Origin: Clostridiales bacterium
GTDB taxonomy: Bacteria; Bacillota; Clostridia; Lachnospirales; Lachnospiraceae
Reading direction: 5' to 3'
Assembly: GCA_019423835.1 (NCBI GenBank)
Contig: JAHZAR010000007.1
Location: 16,945 to 33,958, forward strand
DNA length: 17,014 nt
The notes under the pieces are model-generated. The model was not told where the DNA came from, did no database searches, and saw only the letters and a list, made by a program, of their open reading frames with translations. Position 1 is the stretch's first letter, and every line of letters begins with the position of its first letter. The translations under genes were made by a program, and so were the position numbers. Shown piece by piece: positions 1 through 6,607 of the stretch.

Positions 1-348
1 TCTGTGATGAGCCCCTGTGGCCAGGATCACAGCTCTCGCACGGTAGCACTCTTTCTCACAGACAACCGTCTTAAGGTCACCGGAGTCCTCCAGTCTCTCT
101 ATCCTGTCCTCTGCAAAGGAGGCACCCAGCCGGTCCGCATGCTCGCGGAATTTCATTCCCAGGTCGAAACCGGAGCTTCCCGGAAGCCCGGGATAATTGT
201 CGACCTCATACGTATTAAGAATCTGACCTCCGCTCATCATCTCCCGCTCAATCACCAGAGTGTCAAGCTCTGCACGCTTTGCATAAATCGCCGCTGCAAG
301 TCCTGCCGGCCCGGAGCCGACAATAATCAAATCATATATCTTTTCCAT
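1..348 (-). CDS. trxB: Thioredoxin reductase-like FAD/NAD(P)-dependent oxidoreductase, N-terminal part (partial)
   Basis: The 116 visible codons start at an ATG at 348 and run off the left edge, so the C-terminus is missing. The N-terminus has the FAD dinucleotide-binding motif GSGPAGLAAAIYA (residues about 11-23), then a stretch reading MMSGGQI and YEVDNYPGLPG, typical of the low-molecular-weight thioredoxin reductase family. ILATGAHHR near the edge is the conserved ATG motif. Family members use NADPH to reduce thioredoxin or related disulfide partners through a CxxC that lies beyond the visible part, so I cannot confirm it. A ribosome binding site GGGAGGA sits 5-6 bases before the ATG. It could instead be a TrxB-like paralogue with another partner, such as an AhpF-like or ferredoxin-dependent enzyme. 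Confidence 0.85.
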   Translation of the reverse strand, partial: MEKIYDLIIVGSGPAGLAAAIYAKRAELDTLVIEREMMSGGQILNTYEVDNYPGLPGSSGFDLGMKFREHADRLGASFAEDRIERLEDSGDLKTVVCEKECYRARAVILATGAHHR

Positions 349-479
349 CCAGTCCTCCCGCCTCTCTGAAAGCGCAGTGTACCAAACAACCTCATGTTTT
401 CCCCGCAGTACCCACAGCTGCCAGATGCCAGCCTCAGGGCCCCCCGATTGCTTCTTAACCATTCTGTTTCATAACTTTA

Positions 480-488
480 AGTATAACA
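480..488 (-). promoter_or_regulatory. Candidate extended -10 promoter for the thioredoxin reductase-like gene
   Basis: On the minus strand the sequence reads TGTTATACT, an extended -10 element (TGn plus TATACT). The hexamer 17 bases upstream is a poor -35 (TATACT). Initiation near 473 would give a leader of about 125 bases before the ATG at 348. This is inference from consensus only. Confidence 0.4.
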
Positions 489-610
489 CATCTTCTATAG
501 GCAGTATACATTATTTTCAAATTTTCACCGCACGATTTTCTGGAAAAAACTGGAAGTCAGGTCCTTTTCTTTTATCAATTCCTAACCTGTCTCCCCCACT
601 CTCTGCCCAT

Positions 611-650
611 ATGGTATAATGTCCGTAAGAGCGGACATTATACCTGCGCA
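611..650. repeat. Palindromic repeat copy A, with embedded extended -10
   Basis: GGTATAATGTCCG (613-625) and CGGACATTATACC (632-644) form a perfect 13-bp inverted repeat around a 6-base loop. The left arm contains TGGTATAAT, an extended -10 match. The 40-base unit recurs 110 bases downstream at 721-759 with a few changes, both copies ending in CTGCGCA. Confidence 0.75.
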
Positions 651-652
651 TA

Positions 653-682
653 CCGGTTTCAGCATCTACTGCTGAAAGCCGG
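653..682. repeat. Inverted repeat (12-bp stem, 5-base loop)
   Basis: CCGGTTTCAGCA (653-664) pairs with TGCTGAAAGCCGG (670-682) with a single bulged C and a TCTAC loop. It lies between the two copies of the TATAAT-containing palindrome. No T tract follows it on either strand, so it is not an obvious terminator. Confidence 0.6.
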
Positions 683-705
683 GCGCTGAGTTCCGCCGGA
701 GGCTG

Positions 706-724
706 CCATATCCGGAGGATATGG
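706..724. repeat. Inverted repeat (8-bp perfect stem, 3-base loop)
   Basis: CCATATCC (706-713) and GGATATGG (717-724) are perfect reverse complements around GGA. The right arm overlaps the start of palindrome copy B by two bases, so the two hairpins would compete for the same bases in RNA. Confidence 0.6.
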
Positions 725-759
725 TATAATGTACGCATAGCGGGCATGATACCTGCGCA
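721..759. repeat. Palindromic repeat copy B, with embedded extended -10
   Basis: This is the second copy of the unit at 611-650. Its arms GGTATAATGTACG (723-735) and CGGGCATGATACC (741-753) have three mismatches, so the palindrome is degraded relative to copy A, while the TGGTATAAT core and the CTGCGCA end are kept. Confidence 0.7.
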
Positions 760-905
760 GAAAAAGCGCATATACTGCTCCCATGAGCAGGCACTTGACG
801 AACGCTCCCATCAAGACGCTAGTTGAGATGGAGTCCTAACATTAAACCGGCAGCATATGACATTCCATAGCGCTGCCTGACAGTTCAGAAAGGATGTGAA
901 TTTCT

Positions 906-1637
906 ATGGCAAGAAAAACGGTACTCGTCACGGGGGCTTCCCGCGGAATCGGGAAAGCTATCGCTGTTAAATTTGCAAAAAAAGGCTACAATGTGGTAAT
1001 CAGCTGTGTCAGACGTGAGGAACAGCTTCTTCAGACAAAAAAGGAGATCGAGAACTTTCAGGTATCCTGCCTCTCCTATCTCGGCGATATGGGAGTATCG
1101 GCAAACTGCGCGGAGCTGTTTAAAAAAATCCGCAAACAGTTCGGCGGCCTTGACGTTCTGGTCAACAATGCCGGAATCTCCTACATCGGCCTTCTCCAGG
1201 ATATGAAGCCGGAGGACTGGGATCTGATTCTGAGAACGAATCTCACCTCTGTCTTTAACTGCTGTAAGCTGGCCATTCCCATGATGCTTGAAAAAAAACA
1301 GGGAAAGATCATCAACATCTCCTCTGTCTGGGGCGTGTGCGGAGCTTCCTGCGAGACTGCCTACTCCGCCACAAAGGGCGGAGTCAACGCTCTTACAAAA
1401 GCACTGGCAAAAGAGCTGGCCCCCAGCAACATCCAGGTCAATGCCATCGCCTGCGGAGCTATCGACACCGAGATGAACCACTTCCTGGACGATGAGGAGC
1501 TGATTGGTCTCATCGAGGAAATCCCTGCCGGAAGGCTGGGACGGGCCGAGGAGGTGGCCGATTTGGCCTACCATCTGGGATATAAAGAAAACTATCTGAC
1601 CGGACAGGTTATCGGACTGGACGGAGGATGGGTGTAG
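906..1637 (+). CDS. ymfI: SDR-family reductase, probable elongation factor P 5-aminopentanone reductase
   Basis: This is a 243-residue classical short-chain dehydrogenase/reductase with the NAD(P) motif TGASRGIG (9-16), NNAG (87-90) and the catalytic set Asn112, Ser140, Tyr153 and Lys157. A generic label would be FabG-like. The stretch SSVWGVCGASCE (139-150), then AKELAPSNI, GAIDTEMN and a C-terminal GGW, resembles Bacillus YmfI much more than FabG. YmfI reduces the 5-aminopentanone adduct on the EF-P lysine to 5-aminopentanol, supporting polyproline translation. That specificity is inferred from family resemblance. The gene stands alone, with no fatty-acid synthesis neighbours, which also argues against FabG. 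AAAGGA lies about 11 bases before the ATG. A hairpin repeat begins 5 bases after the stop. Confidence 0.8.
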   Translation: MARKTVLVTGASRGIGKAIAVKFAKKGYNVVISCVRREEQLLQTKKEIENFQVSCLSYLGDMGVSANCAELFKKIRKQFGGLDVLVNNAGISYIGLLQDMKPEDWDLILRTNLTSVFNCCKLAIPMMLEKKQGKIINISSVWGVCGASCETAYSATKGGVNALTKALAKELAPSNIQVNAIACGAIDTEMNHFLDDEELIGLIEEIPAGRLGRAEEVADLAYHLGYKENYLTGQVIGLDGGWV

Positions 1638-1642
1638 GGTGA

Positions 1643-1697
1643 GGAAAAGGAGAGATTTTTTTATTCCAGCGAAGTCATAAAAAACCTCTCCTTTTCC
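1643..1697. repeat. Large hairpin repeat, left member of an inverted pair
   Basis: GGAAAAGGAGAG (1643-1654) pairs perfectly with CTCTCCTTTTCC (1686-1697). An inner T6-AT/AT-A6 helix continues the stem to about 20 bp with one mismatch and one bulge. The loop and its edges read TTCCAGCGAAGTCA (1664-1677), which recurs as its exact reverse complement in the loop of the hairpin at 1977-2036. It begins 5 bases after the SDR stop codon and may also end that transcript, although it lacks a classic T tract after the stem. Confidence 0.7.
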
Positions 1698-1976
1698 CTG
1701 GGACGTGAGTGAACGGCGAAAGGGAAAGAGTGGATGAAGGGATGAGGGACTGTATGGACAGGAGTGATGAGGTTTTTGGCGGAAACCGGGAGGGGGAGCA
1801 GGCGGAAGAAGTCTGCTGGAGCGGACGGCTGCAGCAGCTTGAAAGACTTATGCTCGAAATGGCTGCTGAATCGGAACGGTACAGGAGGGCAGAAAGGGGC
1901 TGGAATAAGCCGGCATGTCTATAAGCATACATGAGCAGCGACACCCTGTATCGGCCGGAATCTGAAGTTTCGGAAA

Positions 1977-2036
1977 GGGGAAGGAGGGGGAGAAATTTGT
2001 GACTTCGCTGGAACTAATTTCTCCCCTTCCTTCCCC
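1977..2036. repeat. Large hairpin repeat, right member of an inverted pair
   Basis: The 21-base arm at 1977-1997 pairs with 2016-2036 with a single mismatch, which is a G-U pair in plus-strand RNA. The 18-base loop contains TGACTTCGCTGGAA (2000-2013), the perfect reverse complement of the loop sequence at 1664-1677. The stems are purine-rich in the same style as the left member. Confidence 0.7.
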
Positions 2037-2066
2037 CATGCCAACGCACTACCCGTACCATCCCGC

Positions 2067-2115
2067 TATCTGCGCCATCTCGCTGCCTGTGTCATCTCGT
2101 TATCTGCGCCATCTC
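2067..2115. repeat. Short direct repeat
   Basis: TATCTGCGCCATCTC occurs at 2067-2081 and again at 2101-2115, with a partial third unit (CATCTCG) between them. It looks like local tandem duplication, and no function is evident. Confidence 0.55.
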
Positions 2116-2136
2116 ACCGTCTGCCGCCTTCCATGC

Positions 2137-2190
2137 AAAAACCCGCCTTCCCTGAAAGGCTGTTTCACCTTTTCAGAGAAAGCGGGCTTT
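2137..2190 (-). terminator. Intrinsic terminator downstream of the butyrate operon
   Basis: On the minus strand a long stem (CCCGC...GCGGG plus an inner TCTCTGAAAAGG/CCTTTCAGGGA helix) closes on a short loop and is followed by TTTTT. It lies about 225 bases after the etfA stop and is the first hairpin with a T tract after it, so it probably ends the thl-to-etfA transcript. Confidence 0.7.
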
Positions 2191-2413
2191 CATCCCGTCT
2201 GAGCACTGCGTCCTGTCTGTGTCTGATTCTGCGCAGGCCTGGCTGTGCCAAATCCTGTGCAGACAGCCTTCTGCAGGACGCCGGCCGGCACGGGAGGGCC
2301 TGTCCGGCAGGCCTAACGCCTCTGTCCATGCCGTCCCCCGGCCGATTATTTAATTTTATGTGTCGGCTGTATCTGAAATGATACCCGCCTCAATGGTCTG
2401 TCTGATCCGTCAA

Positions 2414-3463
2414 TTAAGCGTTCTGAGCAGCCTTTGCAGCTTTCAGCTTCTCTGTTAATAACGGAACTACCTTGTTCAGATCGCCTACAATGCCGTAGTC
2501 AGCTACATCGAAGATTGGAGCTGTCTCGTCCTTGTTGATGGCGATGATGATGTCAGACTCCTCCATACCGGCTACGTGCTGAATAGCACCGGAGATACCG
2601 ATTGCGAAGTAAACATTCGGACGAACGGTCTTTCCTGTCTGACCTACCTGTAATGCCTTTGGCTTCCAGCCTGCATCTACAACGGCACGGGAGCAGCTTA
2701 CTGTTCCCCCGATTGCCTCTGCCAGATCGTCAAGCAGCTTGAAGTTCTCCGGGCTTCCAACGCCGCGGCCGCCGGATACCAGAATCTTTGCGTCCATAAT
2801 GTCCACTGTGTCAGCTACTGCCTTTACAACATCGAGGATCTCAACATAGTTTCTGTTTGGAGTAAAGCCTGGGTTGTACTCTACTACATTAGCTTTGGCA
2901 CCAGCCTGCTTTGGCAGCTTCTGCATAACGCCTGGACGTACAGTAGCCATCTGAGGACGGAAATCCGGGCAGGCGATGGTTGCGATTGTGTTTCCGCCGA
3001 ATGCAGGACGTGTCATTAATAACTGGTTGTGCTTCTGCTCCTTGCCTGGCATTGGGTTGATTGGGAAATCGCCAATCTCAAGCTGTGTACAGTCAGCTGT
3101 CAGACCTGTATGGATTCTTGCGCAAACGCGAGGTCCTAAGTCACGGCCGATTGCTGTAGCGCCGATTAAGAAGATCTCCGGCTTGAACTCATTGATAACG
3201 GATGCCAGTGCATGTGTGTAAGGCTCTGTTCTGTACTCCTTTAACTCCGGATCATCTACAACGATAACCTTATCTGCACCGTACTCAGCCAGCTCGTCTG
3301 CAAGGCCCTTCACGCCAGAACCTACTAAAACAGCTGTAACCTCTGTTCCTAAATCTTTTGCTAAATCTTTTCCTTTGCCAATCAGCTCGAATGCGATGCT
3401 GCTGATCTCATTGTCTACCTGCTGTGCAAAGACGAATACTCCCTTATATGCTTCTAAGTTCAT
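2414..3463 (-). CDS. etfA: Electron transfer flavoprotein, alpha subunit
   Basis: The 349-residue product matches the usual length of EtfA without an added ferredoxin domain. The C-terminal FAD-binding domain is clear: SGGRGVGSPENF (about 230-241), VGQTGKTV (273-280) and AIGISGAIQHVAGM (287-300), ending with the DVADYGIVGDL segment. With EtfB it carries electrons to butyryl-CoA dehydrogenase. In clostridia this complex bifurcates electrons from NADH to crotonyl-CoA and ferredoxin, which is known for the family and not shown here. It is the last gene of the operon and begins 32 bases after etfB. The start is ATG, with a weak GGTGA about 7 bases upstream, which suggests translational coupling to etfB. 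Confidence 0.95.
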   Translation of the reverse strand: MNLEAYKGVFVFAQQVDNEISSIAFELIGKGKDLAKDLGTEVTAVLVGSGVKGLADELAEYGADKVIVVDDPELKEYRTEPYTHALASVINEFKPEIFLIGATAIGRDLGPRVCARIHTGLTADCTQLEIGDFPINPMPGKEQKHNQLLMTRPAFGGNTIATIACPDFRPQMATVRPGVMQKLPKQAGAKANVVEYNPGFTPNRNYVEILDVVKAVADTVDIMDAKILVSGGRGVGSPENFKLLDDLAEAIGGTVSCSRAVVDAGWKPKALQVGQTGKTVRPNVYFAIGISGAIQHVAGMEESDIIIAINKDETAPIFDVADYGIVGDLNKVVPLLTEKLKAAKAAQNA

Positions 3464-3495
3464 TCTTATTCACCACACTTTTCTCTTATTTTTAA

Positions 3496-4278
3496 TTAGA
3501 TAACATGTTTTGCTGCCAGCTTCTCAACAATGTAGTCAGCTGCTGCTGCCGGATCAAGAGTAACCTGCTCGCCTGCTCCCTTTCTGACCTTATCGGAAGC
3601 TCTTGCGATCTGTGTCGGGGATCCCTTAAGTCCTAAGTTGGAATCCTCTACATCCTTCAGGTCCTTTCTTCCCCATACGGTGATTTCCTTCTTATAAGCA
3701 TCGAAGATTCCGCCTGGAGTCATGTAGCGCGGCTCGTTTAACTCAGCCAGAGCTGTGATTAAGCATGGCATCTGAGCCTTTAATACGTGGTATCTGTCGT
3801 CGTACTGACGCTCAACGATAACGCTGTCGCCCTCGATCTTGATATCCTGAGCGTAGCTGATTACCGGAATATTTAAGTGCTCGGAGATCTGCGGACCTAC
3901 CTGAGCTGTATCACCATCGATAGCCTGACGGCCTGTGATAATTAAATCGTACTCAAGGTTTCTGATAGCACCTGCGATTGTCTGGGATGTAGCCCATGTA
4001 TCGGCACCGCCCAGTACACGGTCTGTAACCAGGATTCCCTTGTCAGCGCCCATAGCCATAGCCTCGCGGAGAACCTCCTCTGCCTTTGGAAGTCCCATGG
4101 TGAGAACTGTAACCTCTGCGCCGTACTGATCCTTTAAACGAAGGGCTGCCTCAAGGCCTGCCTTATCATCTGGATTCATGATTGTGAGCATAGCTCCTCT
4201 GTCGAGAGTTCCGTCCGGGTTGAATTTTACGCCGCCCTTAGTATCTGGAACCTGTTTGATACAAACTATAATTTTCAC
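3496..4278 (-). CDS. etfB: Electron transfer flavoprotein, beta subunit
   Basis: The 260-residue product begins MKIIVCIKQVPDT, the standard EtfB N-terminus, and contains GRQAIDGDTAQVGP (116-129), the nucleotide-binding segment conserved in clostridial EtfB of the bifurcating type. It pairs with EtfA. The start codon is GTG at 4276-4278, chosen because translation from it gives the conserved N-terminus and AAGGAG lies about 10 bases upstream. The gene follows bcd after a 149-base gap that has several small hairpins on the minus strand (for example AGACCG/CGGTCT), which might affect relative expression of Bcd and Etf. That effect is speculative. Confidence 0.95.
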   Translation of the reverse strand: MKIIVCIKQVPDTKGGVKFNPDGTLDRGAMLTIMNPDDKAGLEAALRLKDQYGAEVTVLTMGLPKAEEVLREAMAMGADKGILVTDRVLGGADTWATSQTIAGAIRNLEYDLIITGRQAIDGDTAQVGPQISEHLNIPVISYAQDIKIEGDSVIVERQYDDRYHVLKAQMPCLITALAELNEPRYMTPGGIFDAYKKEITVWGRKDLKDVEDSNLGLKGSPTQIARASDKVRKGAGEQVTLDPAAAADYIVEKLAAKHVI

Positions 4279-4427
4279 TGTATTTTCACTCCTTATTTTT
4301 TAATGTCATACAGCCTGTCCCGCTCTGAACGGGCTGCAGCTTATTTAGAGCCACCGTCTGTACGATTGCCTGGCCGGCAGACCGGCGCGGCAAACGGTCT
4401 TCTGCGGATATGTGCAGAATACGGATA

Positions 4428-5582
4428 CTATTTTAACAGAGAGCCGGAGATAACCATTCTCTGAACCTCAGATGTTCCCTCATAGATCTCTGTAATCTTT
4501 GCATCGCGCATCATACGCTCTACATCGTACTCTCTGATGTAGCCGTATCCGCCGTGAAGCTGTACAGCCTTTGTTGTAACTTCCATAGCAACCTCTGCTG
4601 CATACAGCTTAGCCATAGCTGCCTCTACGGAATAGGTCTTCTGTGTAGCCTTAGCCATAGCTGCTCTGTAAACAAGGAGCTGAGCTGCCTTAACCTTTGT
4701 TGCCATATCAGCAAGCTGGAACTGTGTGTTCTGGAACTGTCCGAGTGCGCGTCCGAACTGCTTTCTCTCTTTTACGTACTCGATTGTTCTCTCAAGAGCG
4801 CCCTCTGCAAGACCAAGAGCCTGAGCTGCGATACCGATACGTCCGCCGTCCAGTGTGTGCATGGCAATGTTGAAGCCCTTGCCCTGCTGTCCTAACAGGT
4901 TCTCCTTCGGGATGCGGCAGTCTGTGAAGATTAACTCATATGTAGCAGAGCCGCGGATACCCATCTTCTTCTCCTTTGTACCAAAGGTGAAGCCTGGTGT
5001 TCCCTTCTCAACGATGAATGCAGAGATCTCTTTCTTCTTTCTTCCTCTTGCATCCTCTTTTGTGCCTGTTACGGCGATAATCACATAGATGTCAGCCTCT
5101 TTACCGTTTGTGATGAAGATCTTGGAGCCGTTTAATACCCACTCATCTCCGTCTAAAACAGCCTTTGTCTGCTGGCCCTGAGCATCTGTACCAGCACCTG
5201 GCTCAGTAAGACCGAAAGCACCTAACTTCTCGCCCTTTGCAAGGGGAACCAGATATTTCTGCTTCTGCTCTTCTGTACCGTATGTCTGGATTGGATCACA
5301 GCACAGGGATGTGTGTGCAGATACGATAACACCTGTAGTACCGCAAACCTTGGAGAGCTCCTCCACGCACATCGCATAGCACAGTGGATCGCAGCCCTGT
5401 CCGCCGTACTCCTTCGGAACCGGGATGCCCATGAATCCGAGCTTCTGCATCTTCTTAACTGTTTCTGTCGGGAAGTGCTCTGTCTCGTCAACTTCCTGCG
5501 CTAAAGGCTTAACCTCTTTCTCGGCGAAGTCATGGAATAATGTTCTCGCCATCTCATGCTCTTTACTTAATGTAAAATCCAT
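4428..5582 (-). CDS. bcd: Butyryl-CoA dehydrogenase (short-chain acyl-CoA dehydrogenase)
   Basis: The 384-residue flavoprotein is full length for short-chain acyl-CoA dehydrogenases. It has the FAD/substrate signature GAFGLTEPGAGTD (121-133) and the C-terminal signature ending in EIYEGTSEVQ, whose Glu368 corresponds to the catalytic base of Megasphaera and clostridial Bcd. It reduces crotonyl-CoA to butyryl-CoA with electrons from EtfAB. Position between hbd and etfB supports this over an acyl-CoA oxidation role. The start is ATG, with GGAGG about 7 bases upstream. The gap to hbd contains a possible promoter and a terminator-like hairpin, so bcd-etfBA may be expressed at a different level from thl-crt-hbd. 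Confidence 0.95.
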   Translation of the reverse strand: MDFTLSKEHEMARTLFHDFAEKEVKPLAQEVDETEHFPTETVKKMQKLGFMGIPVPKEYGGQGCDPLCYAMCVEELSKVCGTTGVIVSAHTSLCCDPIQTYGTEEQKQKYLVPLAKGEKLGAFGLTEPGAGTDAQGQQTKAVLDGDEWVLNGSKIFITNGKEADIYVIIAVTGTKEDARGRKKKEISAFIVEKGTPGFTFGTKEKKMGIRGSATYELIFTDCRIPKENLLGQQGKGFNIAMHTLDGGRIGIAAQALGLAEGALERTIEYVKERKQFGRALGQFQNTQFQLADMATKVKAAQLLVYRAAMAKATQKTYSVEAAMAKLYAAEVAMEVTTKAVQLHGGYGYIREYDVERMMRDAKITEIYEGTSEVQRMVISGSLLK

Positions 5583-5612
5583 GTCTAATCCTCCATCTTC
5601 TTATATCACGCT

Positions 5613-5638
5613 AAAAAGGGGCCTGACCTGGACCCCTT
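5613..5638 (-). terminator. Terminator-like hairpin inside the operon, between hbd and bcd
   Basis: In the minus-strand transcript AAGGGG-(U)-CC pairs with GGCCCCUU around the loop AGGUCA, and the T tract runs straight from the stem (TTTTT at 5617-5613). This is a compact intrinsic terminator shape. It lies after hbd and about 30 bases before the bcd start, so it would cause partial termination or attenuation within the operon. Confidence 0.6.
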
Positions 5639-5654
5639 ATGCGGTTGTAAATCT

Positions 5655-5663
5655 ATTATAACA
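5655..5663 (-). promoter_or_regulatory. Candidate internal promoter upstream of bcd-etfBA
   Basis: The minus strand reads TGTTATAAT, a perfect -10 hexamer with the TGn extension, starting about 25 bases after the hbd stop. No good -35 hexamer is present at 16-18 bases. Initiation would fall near 5648, about 10 bases before the terminator-like hairpin at 5638-5613. Confidence 0.45.
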
Positions 5664-5687
5664 GAAAACCAAAAAAAGTGGTATCCA

Positions 5688-6524
5688 TTATTTGCTGTAA
5701 TCGTAGAATCCTTTTCCTGTCTTCTGTCCTAAATAGCCGGCACGAACCATCTTTCTTAACAGCGGATGCGGGCGGTACTTTGTATCTCCCGTCTCATGCT
5801 GCAGTACCTCCATGATAGCAAGGCAGACATCCAGGCCAATCAGGTCGCCCAGCGCTAACGGTCCCATCGGATGGTTTGCGCCTAACTTCATGGCTGTGTC
5901 GATTCCCTCTACAGATGCGATTCCGTCCGCGTAGATGCCGACAGCCTCGTTGATCATCGGGATCAGGATTCTGTTTACAACGAAGCCTGCACCCTCCTCA
6001 ACCTGTACCGGAGTCTTCCCGATAGCCTTGGAGATTTCGATTACCTTGTCGACCATCTCCTTCGGTGTGTTGAGTCCTGCAATAACCTCCACTAACTTCA
6101 TAACCGGAGCCGGGTTGAAGAAGTGCATGCCTACAACCGGTCTTGCGCCTGATCCAACCTCTGTGATGGAAAGGGAAGAGGTATTTGTGGCAAAAATGCA
6201 GTCTGCCTTGCAGATAGCGTCCAACTCCTTGAAGGTCTGCTTTTTGATTTCCATGTTCTCAATAGCAGCCTCTACAATCAGATCGCAGTCGCCGCAGATA
6301 TCCTTAACGCCTGTAGTGATCTTGGCAAGGATCTGATCTGCATCCTCCTGTGTCATCTTGCCCTTTGCGATTCTCTTCTCAAATCCTTTGGCAATCTTTT
6401 TCTTTCCGTTTGCGGCAAACTCTTCGTTAATATCACATAAAACTACTTCGTAGCCCTCTGTCTGTGCAAATGCCTGTGCAATTCCGGAACCCATAGTTCC
6501 AGCTCCGATAACACCAATTTTCAT
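5688..6524 (-). CDS. hbd: 3-hydroxybutyryl-CoA dehydrogenase
   Basis: The 278-residue product has the NAD-binding motif GAGTMG (7-12) with Asp31 at the end of the second strand, which favours NAD(H). The catalytic residues include His134 in GMHFFNPAP and Ser117 in NTSSLS, and the C-terminal domain has GPLALGDLIGLDV. It reduces acetoacetyl-CoA to (S)-3-hydroxybutyryl-CoA. The start at 6524 gives the conserved MKIGVIGAG N-terminus and has AGGAGGAG about 6 bases upstream. A longer reading from further upstream has no such site. It follows crt by 83 bases. Confidence 0.95.
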   Translation of the reverse strand: MKIGVIGAGTMGSGIAQAFAQTEGYEVVLCDINEEFAANGKKKIAKGFEKRIAKGKMTQEDADQILAKITTGVKDICGDCDLIVEAAIENMEIKKQTFKELDAICKADCIFATNTSSLSITEVGSGARPVVGMHFFNPAPVMKLVEVIAGLNTPKEMVDKVIEISKAIGKTPVQVEEGAGFVVNRILIPMINEAVGIYADGIASVEGIDTAMKLGANHPMGPLALGDLIGLDVCLAIMEVLQHETGDTKYRPHPLLRKMVRAGYLGQKTGKGFYDYSK

Positions 6525-6607
6525 TGTTATCTCCTCCTCTGATTTAAAACAACAAGCGGCGGACTCCCTAATAACAGTACCGTCGTGAACATTATGTACC
6601 ATTGAGA

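Larger units (their letters stand above)
349..905. other. Gene-free divergent region between trxB-like gene and SDR gene, hairpin-rich
   Basis: No convincing gene lies here; ORFs of 80-84 codons on both strands lack ribosome binding sites and family resemblance. The half nearest trxB (349-600) is AT-rich around 470-530 and holds the candidate trxB promoter. The half from 608 to 840 is dense in inverted repeats: 613-644, 653-682, 706-724, 723-753 and 775-790. The SDR gene promoter must lie here. The best -10-like elements are the TGGTATAAT sequences at 612-620 and 722-730, neither with a good -35. Confidence 0.6.
1638..2413. other. Gene-free region between convergent SDR gene and etfA
   Basis: No gene is supportable here. 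The region holds the inverted pair of hairpins, a short tandem repeat, a large minus-strand terminator and a GC-rich palindromic stretch around 2220-2340 (for example GGCCTG/CAGGCC at about 2308-2324). TTATTTAATTTTATG at 2346-2360 recurs at 7467-7481 in the thl-crt gap, suggesting a dispersed intergenic repeat family. Confidence 0.6.

Noticed and set aside
517..771. 84-codon minus-strand ORF upstream of the SDR gene
   Set aside because: It runs through the hairpin cluster, its apparent internal similarity comes from the duplicated palindrome, and it has no ribosome binding site.
1709..1924. 71-codon plus-strand ORF, Glu/Arg-rich, between the two large hairpins
   Set aside because: It starts with GTG without a ribosome binding site, resembles no family I know, and lies in a repeat-bounded purine-rich stretch that yields such ORFs by composition.
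2067..2115. CRISPR-like repeats
   Set aside because: There are only two full 15-base units with a 19-base gap, no palindromic repeat of CRISPR length, and no cas genes in the window.
4279..4427. Riboswitch in the bcd-etfB gap
   Set aside because: Several short stems can be drawn, but there is no known aptamer core and no terminator. They may be processing sites or chance.
5645..5665. Possible third Rex site at the internal promoter before bcd (TTGTAAA...)
   Set aside because: Only one half resembles the consensus. With a 4-base spacer the other half matches poorly.
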